A stretch of 64,000 bases of DNA, from positions 8,985,608-9,049,607 of the forward strand of contig NC_088299.1 in the NCBI RefSeq assembly GCF_032854445.1, written 5' to 3'. Position numbers and translations under genes: made by a program. This document shows positions 1 through 10,707 of this stretch, piece after piece. This stretch comes from Liolophura sinensis. Lineage: Eukaryota; Mollusca; Polyplacophora; Chitonida; Chitonidae. Position 1 is the stretch's first letter. Each line of letters opens with the position of its first letter. The notes under the pieces are model-generated. The model ran no database searches and was not told where the DNA came from. It saw only the letters and a list, made by a program, of their open reading frames with translations.

Positions 1-311
1 ACATCATGTGATCGACTTATGCACACTGAACACGTGTGTAGCAAGCTATTCACTAAGGGAGATAATCAAATGCTCCGGATAATGGTTTAACGGGCGTAGA
101 TATATAAATCTTTTCGCATTTTAGCTCACGTCTTTCCCTAGGTGTTTTCAATCTGTTGGACAGACGCTGGGGGCCTCGATGGCCTCGAGGGCGCTATCCT
201 AAAGATCACCGGTATAGTTTCTCACTTCCAGACAATGAACAATCAGGCTGTACTGCAAGCAACACCCTGATCTTCAGTGAGGAAGGCCTAGGCTTCCCAG
301 CCTATGTGACA
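1..311. other. No feature recognised
   Basis: No open frame, repeat family or RNA gene could be recognised here. Confidence 0.4.
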
Positions 312-462
312 CCGCAGTAAAAGCTAAGCAGCAGTATAGATGTTATACAATAATACAAGTTATTCAGTACAAGAAATACACAAGTACTAGTAATAAGCAT
401 ACATAAGATACTGCAGCAGACGGTATACAACTGTACACGTTATATATAAAAGTACGACACAT
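312..462 (+). repeat. Diverged 17-bp satellite, left array
   Basis: Degenerate 17-bp units such as ATACAATAATACAAGTT and ATACAACTGTACACGTT follow one another. The same unit builds the clearer array at 6063-6890. Both arrays lie left of a copy of the EF-hand exon, so this may be part of the larger duplication. The unit boundaries here are blurred. Confidence 0.5.
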
Positions 463-477
463 ATTTGTCCTTGGTAT

Positions 478-603
478 TTATTTATTGGATTGGTGTTTAC
501 CGCTGTACTCAAAAATCTTTCGCCCACATGACGGCGGGCAGCTTTATATGAAGGGAAGGGAAACTGGGCAGAGCCAAGGAGAAAAGCTAGACCATCCGCA
601 TTT
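478..603 (-). repeat. SINE A, 5'-truncated and diverged
   Basis: The sequence carries the reverse complement of the SINE A 3' body (a TTTACCGCTGTACTCAAAAA run and the GGCGGGCAGC segment). It lies about 85 bp downstream of the stop codon of the calcium-binding protein exon. It is duplicated with that exon at 7714-7845, so the SINE inserted before the duplication. Confidence 0.8.
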
Positions 604-687
604 GTCTTTGATATACATTATAGGTCAGACTATTACCATATAGGAGATAAAAATTAAATGTTCATCAGCTACGATGCCTTCATAAGT

Positions 688-1230
688 TCATTTAATAGAG
701 TATAAGAAAGAGTAGTCGTCATCGGGGTCTTCCCCAAGATTAAACTGAGTAACGCCATGTTTGATCTCCTCTGGGCTGATACTGCCATCTCCGTCACCGT
801 CTAGCCGGTTAAACGTGGATTTGATGACAGCGTCGTCTGTCATCCCTCTGTTGTTGTTGAACACGCGCCATTCGTCTAAGCTTATAGAACCGTCATCATT
901 GCGGTCAAGGCTTTCGAAGTAAATCCTGGCGATAGTGGGTACGAAAGTTTCCGCGAACCACTTCGTTTTACTGAAAGTCATATATCCCGCAATGAAGTTA
1001 GCCTTGGTTAATGAGGGGTTATTTCGGGGTAGGCCGATAGCTTCACAGATTCTCCCCCAGGCTTCGGTGTAAACTCTGCCCAGAACTTCTCCTTCCTTTA
1101 CTTTCCCGTTGTTGATGAGTTTCCTTGGGAACGCCATCATCTCCTCTGTATCAAAAAGCCCATCTCTGTTAATATCAAGAAAATCGAACAGTATTCCCCA
1201 TTTCTTCTTCTCGTAGTCTTCCGCTGATAC
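688..1230 (-). CDS. Sarcoplasmic calcium-binding protein-like, last exon
   Basis: This exon encodes 180 residues to a TGA stop and looks intact. Three canonical EF-hand loops are visible: DINRDGLFDTEE at residues 19-30, DRNDDGSISLDE at 109-120 and DGDGDGSISPEE at 144-155. The EF-hand spacing, the aromatic-rich middle and the acidic tail ending SFLYSIK fit the invertebrate sarcoplasmic calcium-binding protein family, which are cytosolic Ca2+ buffers. The exon opens after a pyrimidine tract on the minus strand. The acceptor is either TTTTTTTTAG before 1230 or GTATCAG before 1223; the second is the position kept in the broken copy at 8461. Family members are usually about 170-195 aa, so only a short N-terminal part should be missing, in exons at higher coordinates that I could not find. 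No AATAAA signal was seen just downstream. It could also be another small multi-EF-hand protein. Confidence 0.85.
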   Translation of the reverse strand, partial: VSAEDYEKKKWGILFDFLDINRDGLFDTEEMMAFPRKLINNGKVKEGEVLGRVYTEAWGRICEAIGLPRNNPSLTKANFIAGYMTFSKTKWFAETFVPTIARIYFESLDRNDDGSISLDEWRVFNNNRGMTDDAVIKSTFNRLDGDGDGSISPEEIKHGVTQFNLGEDPDDDYSFLYSIK

Positions 1231-2222
1231 CTAAAAAAAAGATAGGAGACCAAAAGTAAATAGTTGTGGACAAATATTGTTTCTAAACCGGGGGTTAGGG
1301 TCGAGAGTAAAAGTAGGTGAGATTACGTGGTTCATGGAGAGAAAGGGATTATTTTTTCTACAGATAATAATCTGAAGGCGTAAATTGTTATATAAGTTCT
1401 ACGTAGCATAAGATAGGTTTAACAACAGTGTATTTTACTCGGATAAAAATGATTGAGTTTCGTTTTGCACTCCTCTTTGCATGGGATTAATTTTTTATGC
1501 TAGAAATGGTATAGAAATATGCTTTAACCCTCGATACTTACTGTTGATTAAAAAGCAAAGATCATGATATGCACATATGCCTTTTAATGAGATGTCAGGA
1601 TTTCCGAGATTGAGGCATTTTAGGTATATATCTAATAAAATAGTAAGAAGATATCAAATGAGCAAAACCGTCGTCCGACCCTTTATCTTAGAAACAAGTG
1701 GATGACAAAAAAGGCGAAGGGCGATAACCGCACTAAAAAACGCACTAGGTCCCTAGTTATTGCCCCTTGATCGTGAGACATTACCCTGTGACCGTAGTGT
1801 TGCCCTGCTTCAGGCAGCGATCAGGTTTTTGCGGAATATAATTGGACGTTTTATTGGCAAATGAAAACTAAGAATCACTTTATGAATAATATACAGATAG
1901 TGTAATAATTGGCAGATCGAAAGAAGTGACGTTCAGGATGATACATATATTCTTATGCCTCACATAGTGATATTCCGAAAACATGATGCACAACGATAAC
2001 GCGCTCAATCGAACGTCATACCCACAAAGTTATATGCAACGTTTAGGAGGCAGTAGCCAACGACCTCGAGATAATTCCCTGACCTTGCCTGAACAAGTGT
2101 GCGATGGTTAGCTTGGCCATTCAAACAAATCACCGTATGTACATGCTCTGGTCGACAAAGTGTCTATTTCACAACTTTCCTTGTGTGCAGCAGTCTCTAC
2201 CTCTACGACAGACTGCAGATGT
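1231..2222. other. Intron or flank of the EF-hand gene
   Basis: No coding sequence was recognised. The first ~150 bp resemble 8462-8640 next to the broken copy. The block at about 1655-1860 resembles 11885-12095, including a shared GATCGTGAGA core. Both are read as pieces of the segmental duplication. Confidence 0.5.
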
Positions 2223-2532
2223 ATGAATGAATGCTTGGGGTTTAACGTCGCACTTAACAATTTCAGTCACAAGAAGACGAGGAGTCATTGGGTGTGTGTG
2301 CATCTACTGTGTCTTCTTGTGGCAGGGCATGGGAGTCCATACCGCCAAAGTGCTGCAGCCACTGAAGATGTGACACCAAACACAGTCACATTATACTGAC
2401 ACCAGGCCGACCAGTCATGTTTCCTTACTCTAATCTCTCAGTGCTGAGCACCAAGTGAGGCAGCGACAAGTACCATTTTTAAAATCTTTCGAGAGGGACG
2501 CTCTATTAGGCCACCAAAACCGTCGCGATGTA
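2223..2532 (-). repeat. SINE C
   Basis: Read on the minus strand, it has a tRNA-like head (GGTGGCCTAATAGAGCG), a body shared with 5248-5620 and 58549-58700 (CAGTCACATTATACTGAC, CCAGTCATGTTTCCTT), and a tail GACGTTAAACCCCAAGCATTC followed by a short CATT repeat. A 79-aa ORF across it is a by-product of the repeat. Confidence 0.7.
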
Positions 2533-3035
2533 GATGTGAACAATATTGTACTTATAATAAATATTTTGAGCTCATAAATATTTTTGACTTCATGAACGTC
2601 AAACATGTTTTTCCGATACTGGTTTGCAGCTGCGTTTAAGCTACTGGCACTTACTTGATAATAAAGACTAAAATTTACTGAAGCGTGAGAATAAGATCAT
2701 ACTTGTACAGCAATAGATGAGTTTCGAGGTCGAACTACTGCAGGACACATAATTATACTACATCATGGGCGTTTGAGAAAAGTAATTTAATGTCTACCAA
2801 GGTTGCCTAACATTTTTCATCAGTCACATGATACAGGAGGACTGTTTTTACCTTCAACGACAGAAGAGTTTGAACTTGAGACTTAGCTGTTCTACGACAA
2901 AGATTATACCACATGAGTTCCTGTGCTATGAAGGATATCACTCTTGCCGTGTACTGACTTTCAGAATCACTCACCAGAGGGTCGTGATTCTGGAATAAAT
3001 ACGAACACCGGCATACCATTTGTATAACCTCTTTG
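2533..3035. other. Duplicated non-coding block
   Basis: There is no convincing gene. About 2580-3010 can be aligned by eye with 12890-13060; shared pieces include TAAAATTTACTG and TCGTGATTCTG. A 91-aa minus-strand ORF ending near 2807 begins inside the neighbouring SINE and looks fortuitous. Confidence 0.5.
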
Positions 3036-3041
3036 TCTAAA

Positions 3042-3221
3042 TCGGGAGCGGTAGATCCAGGATCAGCCCTGGGTCGAGTCACACCTAAGACTTTAAAAGT
3101 TGTAACTTCCTCGCTCGGCGTTCAGCGTGAAGAAGATAGCGCAGCGACTGGTTGGCCCGTATCAGTGTAATGGCTCGGGTGGGGCGGCTTACTTGCCAAG
3201 CACTCACTCACTCACTCTTTT
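3042..3221 (+). repeat. SINE B, internally deleted
   Basis: It starts inside the tRNA-like head (GAGCGGTAGATCCAGGATC) and runs through the body to CTTGCC. It then jumps directly to the tail AAGCACTCACTCACTC, losing about 130 bp relative to 6488-6846. TCTAAA flanks it at 3036-3041 and 3222-3227 as a short target-site duplication. The paralogous block at 18265-18290 reads through the same point without the SINE, so the insertion is younger than the duplication. Confidence 0.75.
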
Positions 3222-3227
3222 TCTAAA

Positions 3228-3747
3228 AGTGAACGTTTGACTAAAAATGACAGTAGAATGCTATGCATTACGTTTGAGAATTAATTCGAATGGCGGAAAG
3301 CTGTGTCTCTGTAAAACACAAATTATCTAGTCTCTAACAGACATTGTCTTCTCTCACCTTGTCCACAGTACTACCACTCATATTTCCTCTTCTATCCAAG
3401 CTTTCCTAAATCAAGTTTTTGAAGAAGAAATTCGTAGGCTCCAAGCAGAAAGATTCACTAACTTGTTAGACTAGGTTTATTCTCGTCTAGCATATGACAC
3501 GCACATACCAGGACACAGGGCGATGACCCCGGCGAATTAATTTATAAAGAGTGCATCAACTGACCGACTAAGACTGCAGGCCGTATTGTTTAGTGACCCG
3601 TGACTTTTACCGAGATTTTTGTGACCGATAGCTTGTAACTAAAAAACAACTAAAGCCCTATCATGAGGCTGAACGGAGTAGTGAAGAATGACACCTTTAA
3701 GTCACCATACATGCAGTGAAACGTGACAATATAAACCATAAAGGGTG
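3228..3747. other. Duplicated block, then unexplained spacer
   Basis: The segment 3222-3360 matches 18270-18425 (shared CTAAAAGTGAAC, GTAGAATGCTA and AATTATCTAGT). The rest holds no feature I can name. Confidence 0.5.
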
Positions 3748-4020
3748 AGTGAGTGAGTGAGTGCTTGGGGTTTAACGTCGTACTTAGCAATTTTGCCTGC
3801 TTGTTGCAGGATCGATTTCCACCGCTCTTTTATCTAGTGCTGCTTCACTGAGACGCCTTAGTGAGAGGCTAGTGAACCGCTCGGCCCGAACCATTATACT
3901 GATATGGGTCAACCAATCCTTGCACTGTCCTCTTCCTGCTGAACGCCAAACGAGGAGGTTACAACTTGCTCTTTTAAAGTCTTAGGATTGACCCTGGATC
4001 TAGCGCTCTACCAACTGTGA
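3748..4020 (-). repeat. SINE B
   Basis: The plus strand shows the tail first (GAGTGAGTGAGTG, GCTTGGGGTTTAACGTCG). The body follows, then the head ending GATCTAGCGCTCTACCAACT, the reverse complement of AGTTGGTAGAGCG. Part of the middle is missing compared with 6488-6846. Confidence 0.8.
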
Positions 4021-4055
4021 TGTGGGGGCCGGTGAATCGAAAGGAAGGAGTAAAT

Positions 4056-4215
4056 AGAACTGATATAACCCCTAATTAAGTTAAAATGACAAGTGGCCGG
4101 ATTTCACGGGTAACACGTGTGAACATTTGACAACTATCACAATGTCGTCTCTGCTCTGCTTTTACTTTCCATACTGTGTAGTCTTTTTAGATTTAACACC
4201 TTGCTTACATTGGAA
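4056..4215 (+). repeat. Dispersed repeat family D
   Basis: This non-coding repeat resembles 18915-19075 most closely: both have CCCTAATT, AATTGACAAG-like sequence and TAGTCTTTTT followed by ATTTAACA. More distant copies lie near 32.9, 40.0 and 54.4 kb. The close pair probably belongs to the segmental duplication. Confidence 0.6.
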
Positions 4216-4320
4216 AGAAAAAGTTTCAAAATTTAAATTAAAATTTCCGTGATTGATAGAATATAACGCAAAGTGGACAGTCCCAGTCTCACCCTACTCA
4301 CAGAGGCATAACCCAATGAA

Positions 4321-4456
4321 CATACGTGGGAAGGTTTGCAGCAACGCACGGATGGTCATGGGTTTCTGTCCGGTTTCTTCCCACCATAATGCTGGTCGCC
4401 GTTGTATAAGTGAAATATTCTTGAGTATGGCGTAAGACACCAATCACATAAATATA
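4321..4456 (+). repeat. SINE A, 5'-truncated
   Basis: It begins at the CATACGTGGGAAGG segment and continues through CCACCATAATGCTGG and GTATAAGTGAAATATTC to a degenerate CACATAAATA tail. The 60-aa ORF over it is repeat-derived. Confidence 0.85.
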
Positions 4457-5247
4457 TCAAACTCATGAACCAGACAAGTTACCAACCATTCACGACCCAA
4501 AGCGGCGGTTAGCTCTGGGGATAACCATTATCCCAAAGGAACACATGTTACAGTTATTAAAAAATAATGTCTCGCTCAAGAACATCTGATAGTAATCTAT
4601 CACTGGCAATGTGGTCATTACTTAAAAATACATAGGATATCCGACGAGTGATACAGGAGTATCGAAATTATGTCAGTGAACAAAATTCGTTTGTTTCGAT
4701 CCTCCGGAGAGATGCATGTTTAGTAACTTAGATATATACTACCAGGTCACCACTTTAAGATCCTCTATATCTCTTATTGAGGATGAGATTGCTACCAAAA
4801 AGATTGATTATACTCAGAAGTTCTATTTATTTTAGAATTTGTTTTTATCCCCAAATGCAAAAATGAAAAATGAATCCAGATCAACAGGATTATGTCTCTA
4901 TAAATTAAATCATTCTTCTAAATGAACTGTTGTGGGCGCCAAAAGTTGTTCTCAACAATGTTAACCAAAGAGGCTAATCGATTTTTATCTTATAATATTT
5001 TAATCACACTCCTCCAACAACTGGTCAGTAAGTGTAAACGATCTGTAACTAACAATGTATTCGGGCCCAAATACATGTACCTTAAATGATGTTTTGTTCC
5101 AGTTGAATGACGTAAATTACCTATTTCGACCATTGTTTATCAGTGTTAAATTTATATCATGTCATTTCTTTTAAACGGCTAGTGACACTGTGCCCGTTTG
5201 CCATATCAAAACAGCCACCGCACCCCACCTCCCTTTGTTCCAACGCC
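4457..5247. other. AT-rich spacer
   Basis: No gene, RNA or repeat family was recognised; short ORFs are at chance length. Confidence 0.4.
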
Positions 5248-5620
5248 AGTTTATGTATGTATGTATTGTGTATGTATGCATGTATGTATGTATGTTTGCT
5301 TGGGTTTAACATCTTGCTTAACAATTTTTCAGACATATGAGGACGAGTAGACATTAGGTGTCTGTACATATACTGTGTCTTCTTGTAGCAGGGTGAGTCC
5401 ATGCTGCCACCACTGAAGTATCAAGCCGAAGACACCATAGAGGACACCTCACCCAGTCACATTACATATTTACCGGGTGAACCAGTCATGTTTCCTTGCG
5501 CTATCCTCTATCCTCTTGTGCTAGGCAGCACCAAGAATAATCTTTGGTAATGTCTTTAATTTCGAGATCTCGCGATTTCGAGGAGAACGCTCTAACCACC
5601 AGACCATTCAAGCAGCCTAG
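5248..5620 (-). repeat. SINE C, near full length, with TATG tail repeats
   Basis: On the plus strand a run of TATG/TGTA repeats (about 5251-5305) leads into GCTTGGGTTTAACATC, the body, and then the tRNA-like head whose reverse complement reads TGGTCTGGTGGTTAGAGCG. It is the best example of family C in the window. ORFs on both strands here follow the tetranucleotide repeat and are not genes. Confidence 0.75.
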
Positions 5621-6062
5621 AAGCTATTTAGAGGGTTAAAATTATTCCAAACATTCAAAAAGCTATAATTTGATCCGTTTTATATATTTTAGGAAATTCA
5701 TATACTATTTTGAACGGTAACACGTGCAGACACTATAATGAATGCTTATTTTTAACATGTTCAAGGTGTGTTTATTTTTCAGATACACGCGTATGTATCA
5801 TAAATATATTGATTTATTTATAAATACTCACATTTATAGCATAAATGCAATAATTTATGTAGTAAATTGAACGGATTTTTTGCTTAAACGAAGTGATTTA
5901 AATTTTCAATGTATATGATCATGATTATAAAGCGGTCTTATTATCAGTTGTTGGATAAACATGTTTAAGTGTTTTAGTATTAAACATGTTATAGTTAAGC
6001 GTTAAGCACGTTTAATATCTGTTGCAAAGAGATGTTTAAATGTTAAACATTTGTTTTTTAAG
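5621..6062. other. AT-rich spacer with palindromes
   Basis: Very AT-rich. Between about 5955 and 6060 several variants of TAAACATGTTTA and TTAAACAT recur in both orientations, including the perfect palindrome TAAACATGTTTA. No coding potential was seen. Confidence 0.45.
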
Positions 6063-6291
6063 TGTATAGAAGAACAAACTGTATAGAAGAACTAGTTGTA
6101 CAGCAGAAAAAGCTGTATAGAAGAACAAGTTGTACAGCAGAATAAGTTGTATAGCAGAACAAGTTGTACAGCTGAACAAGTTATATAACAGAACAAGTTA
6201 TATAGCAGAACAAGATGTACAGCAGTATAAGCTATACTGCAATACAAGTTGCGGAGAATTACAGGCTTACAACCAAGATTTACAGCAGGAG

Positions 6292-6294
<3 letters not shown>

Positions 6295-6372
<78 letters not shown>
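6295..6372. repeat. (TA)n microsatellite, about 39 units
   Basis: An uninterrupted alternating TA run. It produces false Tyr-Ile ORFs on both strands. Confidence 0.98.
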
Positions 6373-6373
<1 letters not shown>

Positions 6374-6487
6374 TGTATAAAACAGTTACGTTATGAATCC
6401 TAGAGCAGCAGAAGATATAGATCTCTATAAATAATACAGCGATAAAAGCTGTACAGTGGTAGAAACTATACGGTAGTACAAGTTGCA

Positions 6488-6846
6488 CCTCGTATAGCAC
6501 AGTTGGTAGAGCGTCCGCTTCGGGACCGGTAGATCCAGGATCAATCCTTGATCGAGTCACACCTAAGACTTTAAAAGAGGAAGTTGTAACTTCATCGCTT
6601 GGCGTTCAGCATGAAGAAGATAGTGCAACGACTGGTTGACCCGTATCAGTATAATGGCTCGGGCGGGGCGGCTTACTTGCCTTCGGTAAGTCGTCTCAGT
6701 GAAGCAGCACTAAATAAAAGAGCGGTGGAAATCCGTCCTGCAACAAAGAGGCACATTACACGTACATGCACCCTAATGATTCCTTCGTCGTCATATGACT
6801 GAAAAATTGTTGAGTACGACGTTAAACCCCAAGCACTCACTCACTC
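6488..6846 (+). repeat. SINE B, full-length reference copy
   Basis: The head reads TAGCACAGTTGGTAGAGCG, a good tRNA-type A box (TRGYNNARNNGG), followed by a GATCGAGTC-like B box. The body runs through GTTGTAACTTCATCGCTTGG and AGCGGTGGAAATCCGTCC. The 3' end is TTGAGTACGACGTTAAAC with a CTCA-type tail. It was inserted into the 17-bp satellite, whose units resume directly after it. It is transcribed by Pol III in principle (family knowledge). Confidence 0.9.
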
Positions 6847-7226
6847 GTACAACCGTAACAAGCCATATAACACTACGTTTCAAATGTGTTATCTAAAAGG
6901 GAAATACATTATGGGGTCAGACTATTACTAAACAGGTGAATATCACATGAAAAAATGTTTCCGGTTTTAAGCATGTTCTCCCCACAGTATGACTGCAGTA
7001 CTGCCGATGTGAAATCAGGACCCCAAGAGCACTTCCGTTTCTCGGGTGAAATTCTGTGTATTTTAGGGTGTAAAGTCTTTTTTCGATGCCAGCCTGCCAA
7101 TTTTGGTGTACAGGTGCATGCTTGGTGTCAAAATGCTGGAAATTGTCAAAGCTTTTTGCAGGTATGAGTTTTCGTGACGAAAGTTTGAAATTCTGAGCGA
7201 TAGCACACAAGAAGAGGTGGTAATGA

Positions 7227-7395
7227 TTTATTTATTTTATTTGATTGGTGTTTTACGCCGTACTCAAGATATATGAACTCAAAATATATTACACTTATAC
7301 GACGGCGGCCAGCATTATGGTGGGAGGAAACCTGGCACAGCCCGGAGGAAACCCATGACAATCTGCAGGTTGCTGTCAGACCTTCCCGCTTACGG
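7227..7395 (-). repeat. SINE A with 13-bp target-site duplication
   Basis: A 5'-truncated copy in reverse orientation, flanked by GAGGTGGTAATGA at 7214-7226 and 7396-7408. An extra ~20 bp near 7268-7290 duplicates part of the TACTCAAGATAT segment. The clean duplication marks a real LINE-type insertion. Confidence 0.9.
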
Positions 7396-7468
7396 GAGGT
7401 GGTAATGAGGTTGCGAGTGACGTCCCCTTAGCGTTGGTAGGCATTTCTTCCAGCTGCCCGCATAGATA

Positions 7469-7655
7469 GGTCCAAATTTTGACTATCAACCTGTGAGAAG
7501 GTTTTTATGGCTGCTTTCTCACAGTCTGGGCCAGGTATGCGCCAAAGCTTATTGGCCACAGATTGTTTGGGATTGAGCGACGGCACTAAACGTTAACATT
7601 TTCGCTGACAGAAAATTAATGGAGACTTGAGGCCATGTGGCGTTAAGCCATGATC
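7469..7655 (+). repeat. Dispersed repeat family F
   Basis: About 110 bp (7545-7650) matches 44874-44980. Shared pieces include TTGGCCACAGA, CACTAAACGTTAACATT against CGCTAAACGGTAACATT, and GAAAATTAAT. No coding capacity; class unknown. Confidence 0.55.
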
Positions 7656-7713
7656 ATGCATTAATGTGGATAATAGAACTTTAAAGGTCCATTGGCTACG
7701 GTGCCTTCCTAGT

Positions 7714-7845
7714 TTGGATTGGTGTTTACCGCTGTACTCAAAAATCTTTCGCCCACATGACGGCGGGCAGCTTTATATGGTGGGGGGAGGGGGGGAGGGA
7801 AACTGGGCAGAGCCAAGGAGAAAAGCTAGACCATCCGCATTTGTC
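7714..7845 (-). repeat. SINE A, duplicated with the EF-hand exon
   Basis: Almost identical to 478-603 apart from an inserted purine-rich GGGGGGAGGG stretch near 7781-7800. It shares the same truncation point, so it was copied with the flank and did not insert independently. Confidence 0.8.
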
Positions 7846-7926
7846 TTTGATATACATTATAGGTCAGACTATTACCATATAAGAGATAAAAATTAAATGT
7901 TCATCAGCTACGATGCCTTCATAAGT

Positions 7927-8461
7927 TCATTTAATAGAGTATAAGAAAGAGTAGTCGTCATCGGGATCTTCCCCGAGATCAAACTGAGTAACGCCATGTT
8001 TGATCTCCTCTGGGCTGATACTGCCATCTCCGTCACGGTCTAGCCGGTTAAACGTGGACCTTATCACAGAATCGTCTGTCAAACCTCTGTTGTTGTTGTA
8101 CACGCGCAATTCCTCTAAGCTCATAGAACCGTCATCAATGCGGTCAAGGCTTTCGAAGTAAATCTTGGCGATTGTGGGTACGAAAGTTTCCGAGAATCAC
8201 TTCGTTTTATACAAAACCATGTTTCCCGATTCGAAGTTAGCCTTGGTTAATGAGGGATTATTTCGAGGTAGGCCGATAGCTTCACACAGTTTCTCCCAGC
8301 ATTAGTGTTAATTCTGCTGAGCAGTTCTCCATCTTCCACTTTTTCGATATTGATCATTTTCCTCGGGAATGCTATGAACACCTCTGTATCGAAAAGTCCG
8401 TCCCTGTTAATATCAATAAAATCGAACAGTATCCCCGATTTCGTCTTCATGTGATCTTCCG
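7927..8461 (-). pseudogene. Broken copy of the EF-hand protein last exon
   Basis: Colinear with the intact exon at 688-1230 from the acceptor (CTTTTTCTCAG before 8461) to the same SFLYSIK end. Two lesions break it. One base is lost in the GC-TGG stretch near 8300, just before the GRICEAIG-like segment. A TGG tryptophan codon in the KTKWF-like segment has become TGA at about 8199-8201. The first loop is DINRDGLFDTEV. The middle loop reads DRIDDGSMSLEE, losing the calcium ligand at loop position 3 (N to I). The third loop, DRDGDGSISPEE, is still canonical. The broken middle and the changed ligand indicate relaxed selection after duplication. A sequencing error could explain one lesion but hardly both. 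Confidence 0.85.
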
Positions 8462-10704
8462 CTGAGAAAAAGGCAATAGACCAAAAATAAAAATTGCTCC
8501 CAGTTCCAGACTATGTGTGGATAAATATTGTTTATAAAACGTAAACTGGGAAAAAGTAAAAGTAGATGAGATTAAATGGTTCACGTAGAGAGCTAGCCCA
8601 GTAAGAATTGTTCTGTCTACAGGTAATAATTTAAAGTAGATCTCGAGCGATGTGACTGTCATAGATGTGACCTTGATAGATAATTTGATGTCTCGTGAAT
8701 CGACACAGATCATTTAAAACGTCGAAAACGAAAGAAAACCCATAGCATTTGGTTATCAGACATTAGAAACTACGATCGAGCTAGGCCGTTGACATTATGA
8801 CGTCACGGCAGTACATTTACCCTACAGGCATGTGCACGAGGCTTCTCTACGTGTACAACACATACCGTAAGAGACAATTGCTATACTTTTACAACTTACA
8901 TCGAGATCAGCCCATGCCCACGTGTCACTTACGACTGCATTAATACAATGTAGGATACTGTAAAGGTAAACACATGACCTAAAAAGCCACAAGTTGAGAC
9001 AACAAGAACCAGGATTCGTGTGAGTATGGAAGCCGGATGTGGTCGTTCGTGTTACTTTCGCCATTCTAAATATAAGGTCGAAAACACGAAAGGGCGAAGG
9101 CTCCTTACACATTATGCATATATCTGTACAATGGATGGCTTTTGACAATAAAAAAGTGTATGTCAGTGCTTTTCCTTTAGACTATATTTCGTAACTTGAG
9201 AAGTAAAAAAAGGAGATCTTAAAGCAAAGAAATCATGTTGGCATATGAAACTGACACGCGGTACAACGCACACAATAACAAACGGCACAAAACTGATGTC
9301 CAATATTTAATCTCATGGAAACGGGCAGCGGGACAGGAGAAAGTGGAGGCGACAACGGTCACTGTGTTATGAGAACGGTCTGGGGAACAATGAACGAATG
9401 AATGGCTAAATTATGCCACACGTGCTAGGAACGCGTCTTCGGGTTCCCGATACGCTATATAAAACCCGCCTAAGCCAGCCTGCGGGCGTCTCGCAAATAA
9501 CAGTTGGAAGAAAACCGCAGAGTAAAAGACGATTGCTTAAAGGAGAAAAAAATTTAAATATCAATGAAATACCATTGAAAAGACTATGCATTTTCTCGCA
9601 GGTGCATGCCATAAAAAAAATTCTAATATGTACCTCAAGTTGATAAATTATAAATAAAGTCAGCGCCAACACCCACTGTGGGCGATTCCATTTTGCCTAA
9701 GAACTAGTCCTGAAGTCTTCTGTGTTAGAAGGAGAATTGCCGTCGGAAACCGCCGAAGTGCTCTTCCCAGAAAGTAGCGAACAGTACAGTTCGTTTTCCA
9801 CTTGACGATCGGGAAACCGGAATGTTAGACGTACGTTCCGAGTTTACACGAACAAGCCGGCAGATTTAACGACTGTCACTGGCCTAGAGGCAACACACCC
9901 CCAGCATAAATTAAAGGGTTTTAAAGATGGTGGCCGCGATGGACTCAGCGATTTATGCCAGCTTTGCCTTATTCAGGCTTTACGTGTATGGCGAGGAAAA
10001 ATTGCAAAATTTTGCAAAAGGAACTACCAAAAAGCAAAAAAATGTGCTCTTTTCAGTCTATAGTGTCATGTTTTTAAGTTTTCTTCTCCTTTAAGTACAC
10101 TATCCATGGTCAGAAAAAGCAATGGAGAGGCTACTTCTAGAAAAATACAGATAAAAATATAACATGGCGAAGGGCAAAGACGCCTCATTAAAATAACAAG
10201 AAGGCATAACCGGCGAGACACCCTAAAAATAAAAGAGTTTGAAAATTAAGCGAAAGAGAAACAGAACGAAAGTTGGCAAAAATTATGAAATGAACAGAGA
10301 TAAATGCCTACCTAGCCTTCAAGCCTATACTGCATGTAGTGAACAGTACGTATTTGTCAGTATAAGCAAAATCTTTAAATTTATACTTAAATGTAATATA
10401 AGTTAGACAACTTGAGGAATATCGTCACTCTACGTTTCGTGACAGTGTTGAAATTTAGGGCAAAACGAGGGAGAAATGTTATCTGGCAGTTCCTGCAATC
10501 TGTCTGTACCTACAAATGTACCACATTCGTTGTCAGACATAACAAAAGTTATCCTCATTGTTTCGTGTGGGCGCGGTTAACTGTCTGTTGTAAATTTGTC
10601 AGTTGTACTGGGATAAAACAAAAGGCTTTGAACATCACAAACCTTAGTGTTTTATTATACTGCAATATACTGGTCGAGAGTAGGGTAATACTTATTAAAA
10701 CTGA
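8462..10704. other. Long spacer without recognised features
   Basis: The first ~180 bp still resemble the intron flank at 1231-1380 (shared AAATATTGTTTATAAA- and GTAGATGAGATTA-like pieces). Beyond that I see no gene, repeat family or RNA. Several 60-110 aa ORFs have unremarkable composition and overlap on opposite strands. Confidence 0.4.
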
Positions 10705-10707
10705 TTG

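Larger units (their letters stand above)
6063..6890 (+). repeat. 17-bp satellite, interrupted
   Basis: At least eleven 17-bp units run in a row from 6063 (for example GTATAGCAGAACAAGTT, GTACAGCTGAACAAGTT, ATATAACAGAACAAGTT). The array is broken by a TA run (6295-6372), resumes at about 6440-6487 (ATACGGTAGTACAAGTT), is split by SINE B (6488-6846) and ends at about 6847-6890. Because 17 is not a multiple of three, the overlapping ORFs change amino acids from unit to unit and are not genes. Confidence 0.8.

Noticed and set aside
2807-3082. 91-aa minus-strand ORF
   Set aside because: Its start lies in SINE B and its remainder has no conserved motif; the paralogous block at 12.9-13.1 kb does not keep the frame.
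6130-6560. ORFs of 62-88 aa with long Tyr-Ile runs
   Set aside because: They are translations of the TA microsatellite and the 17-bp satellite on both strands.
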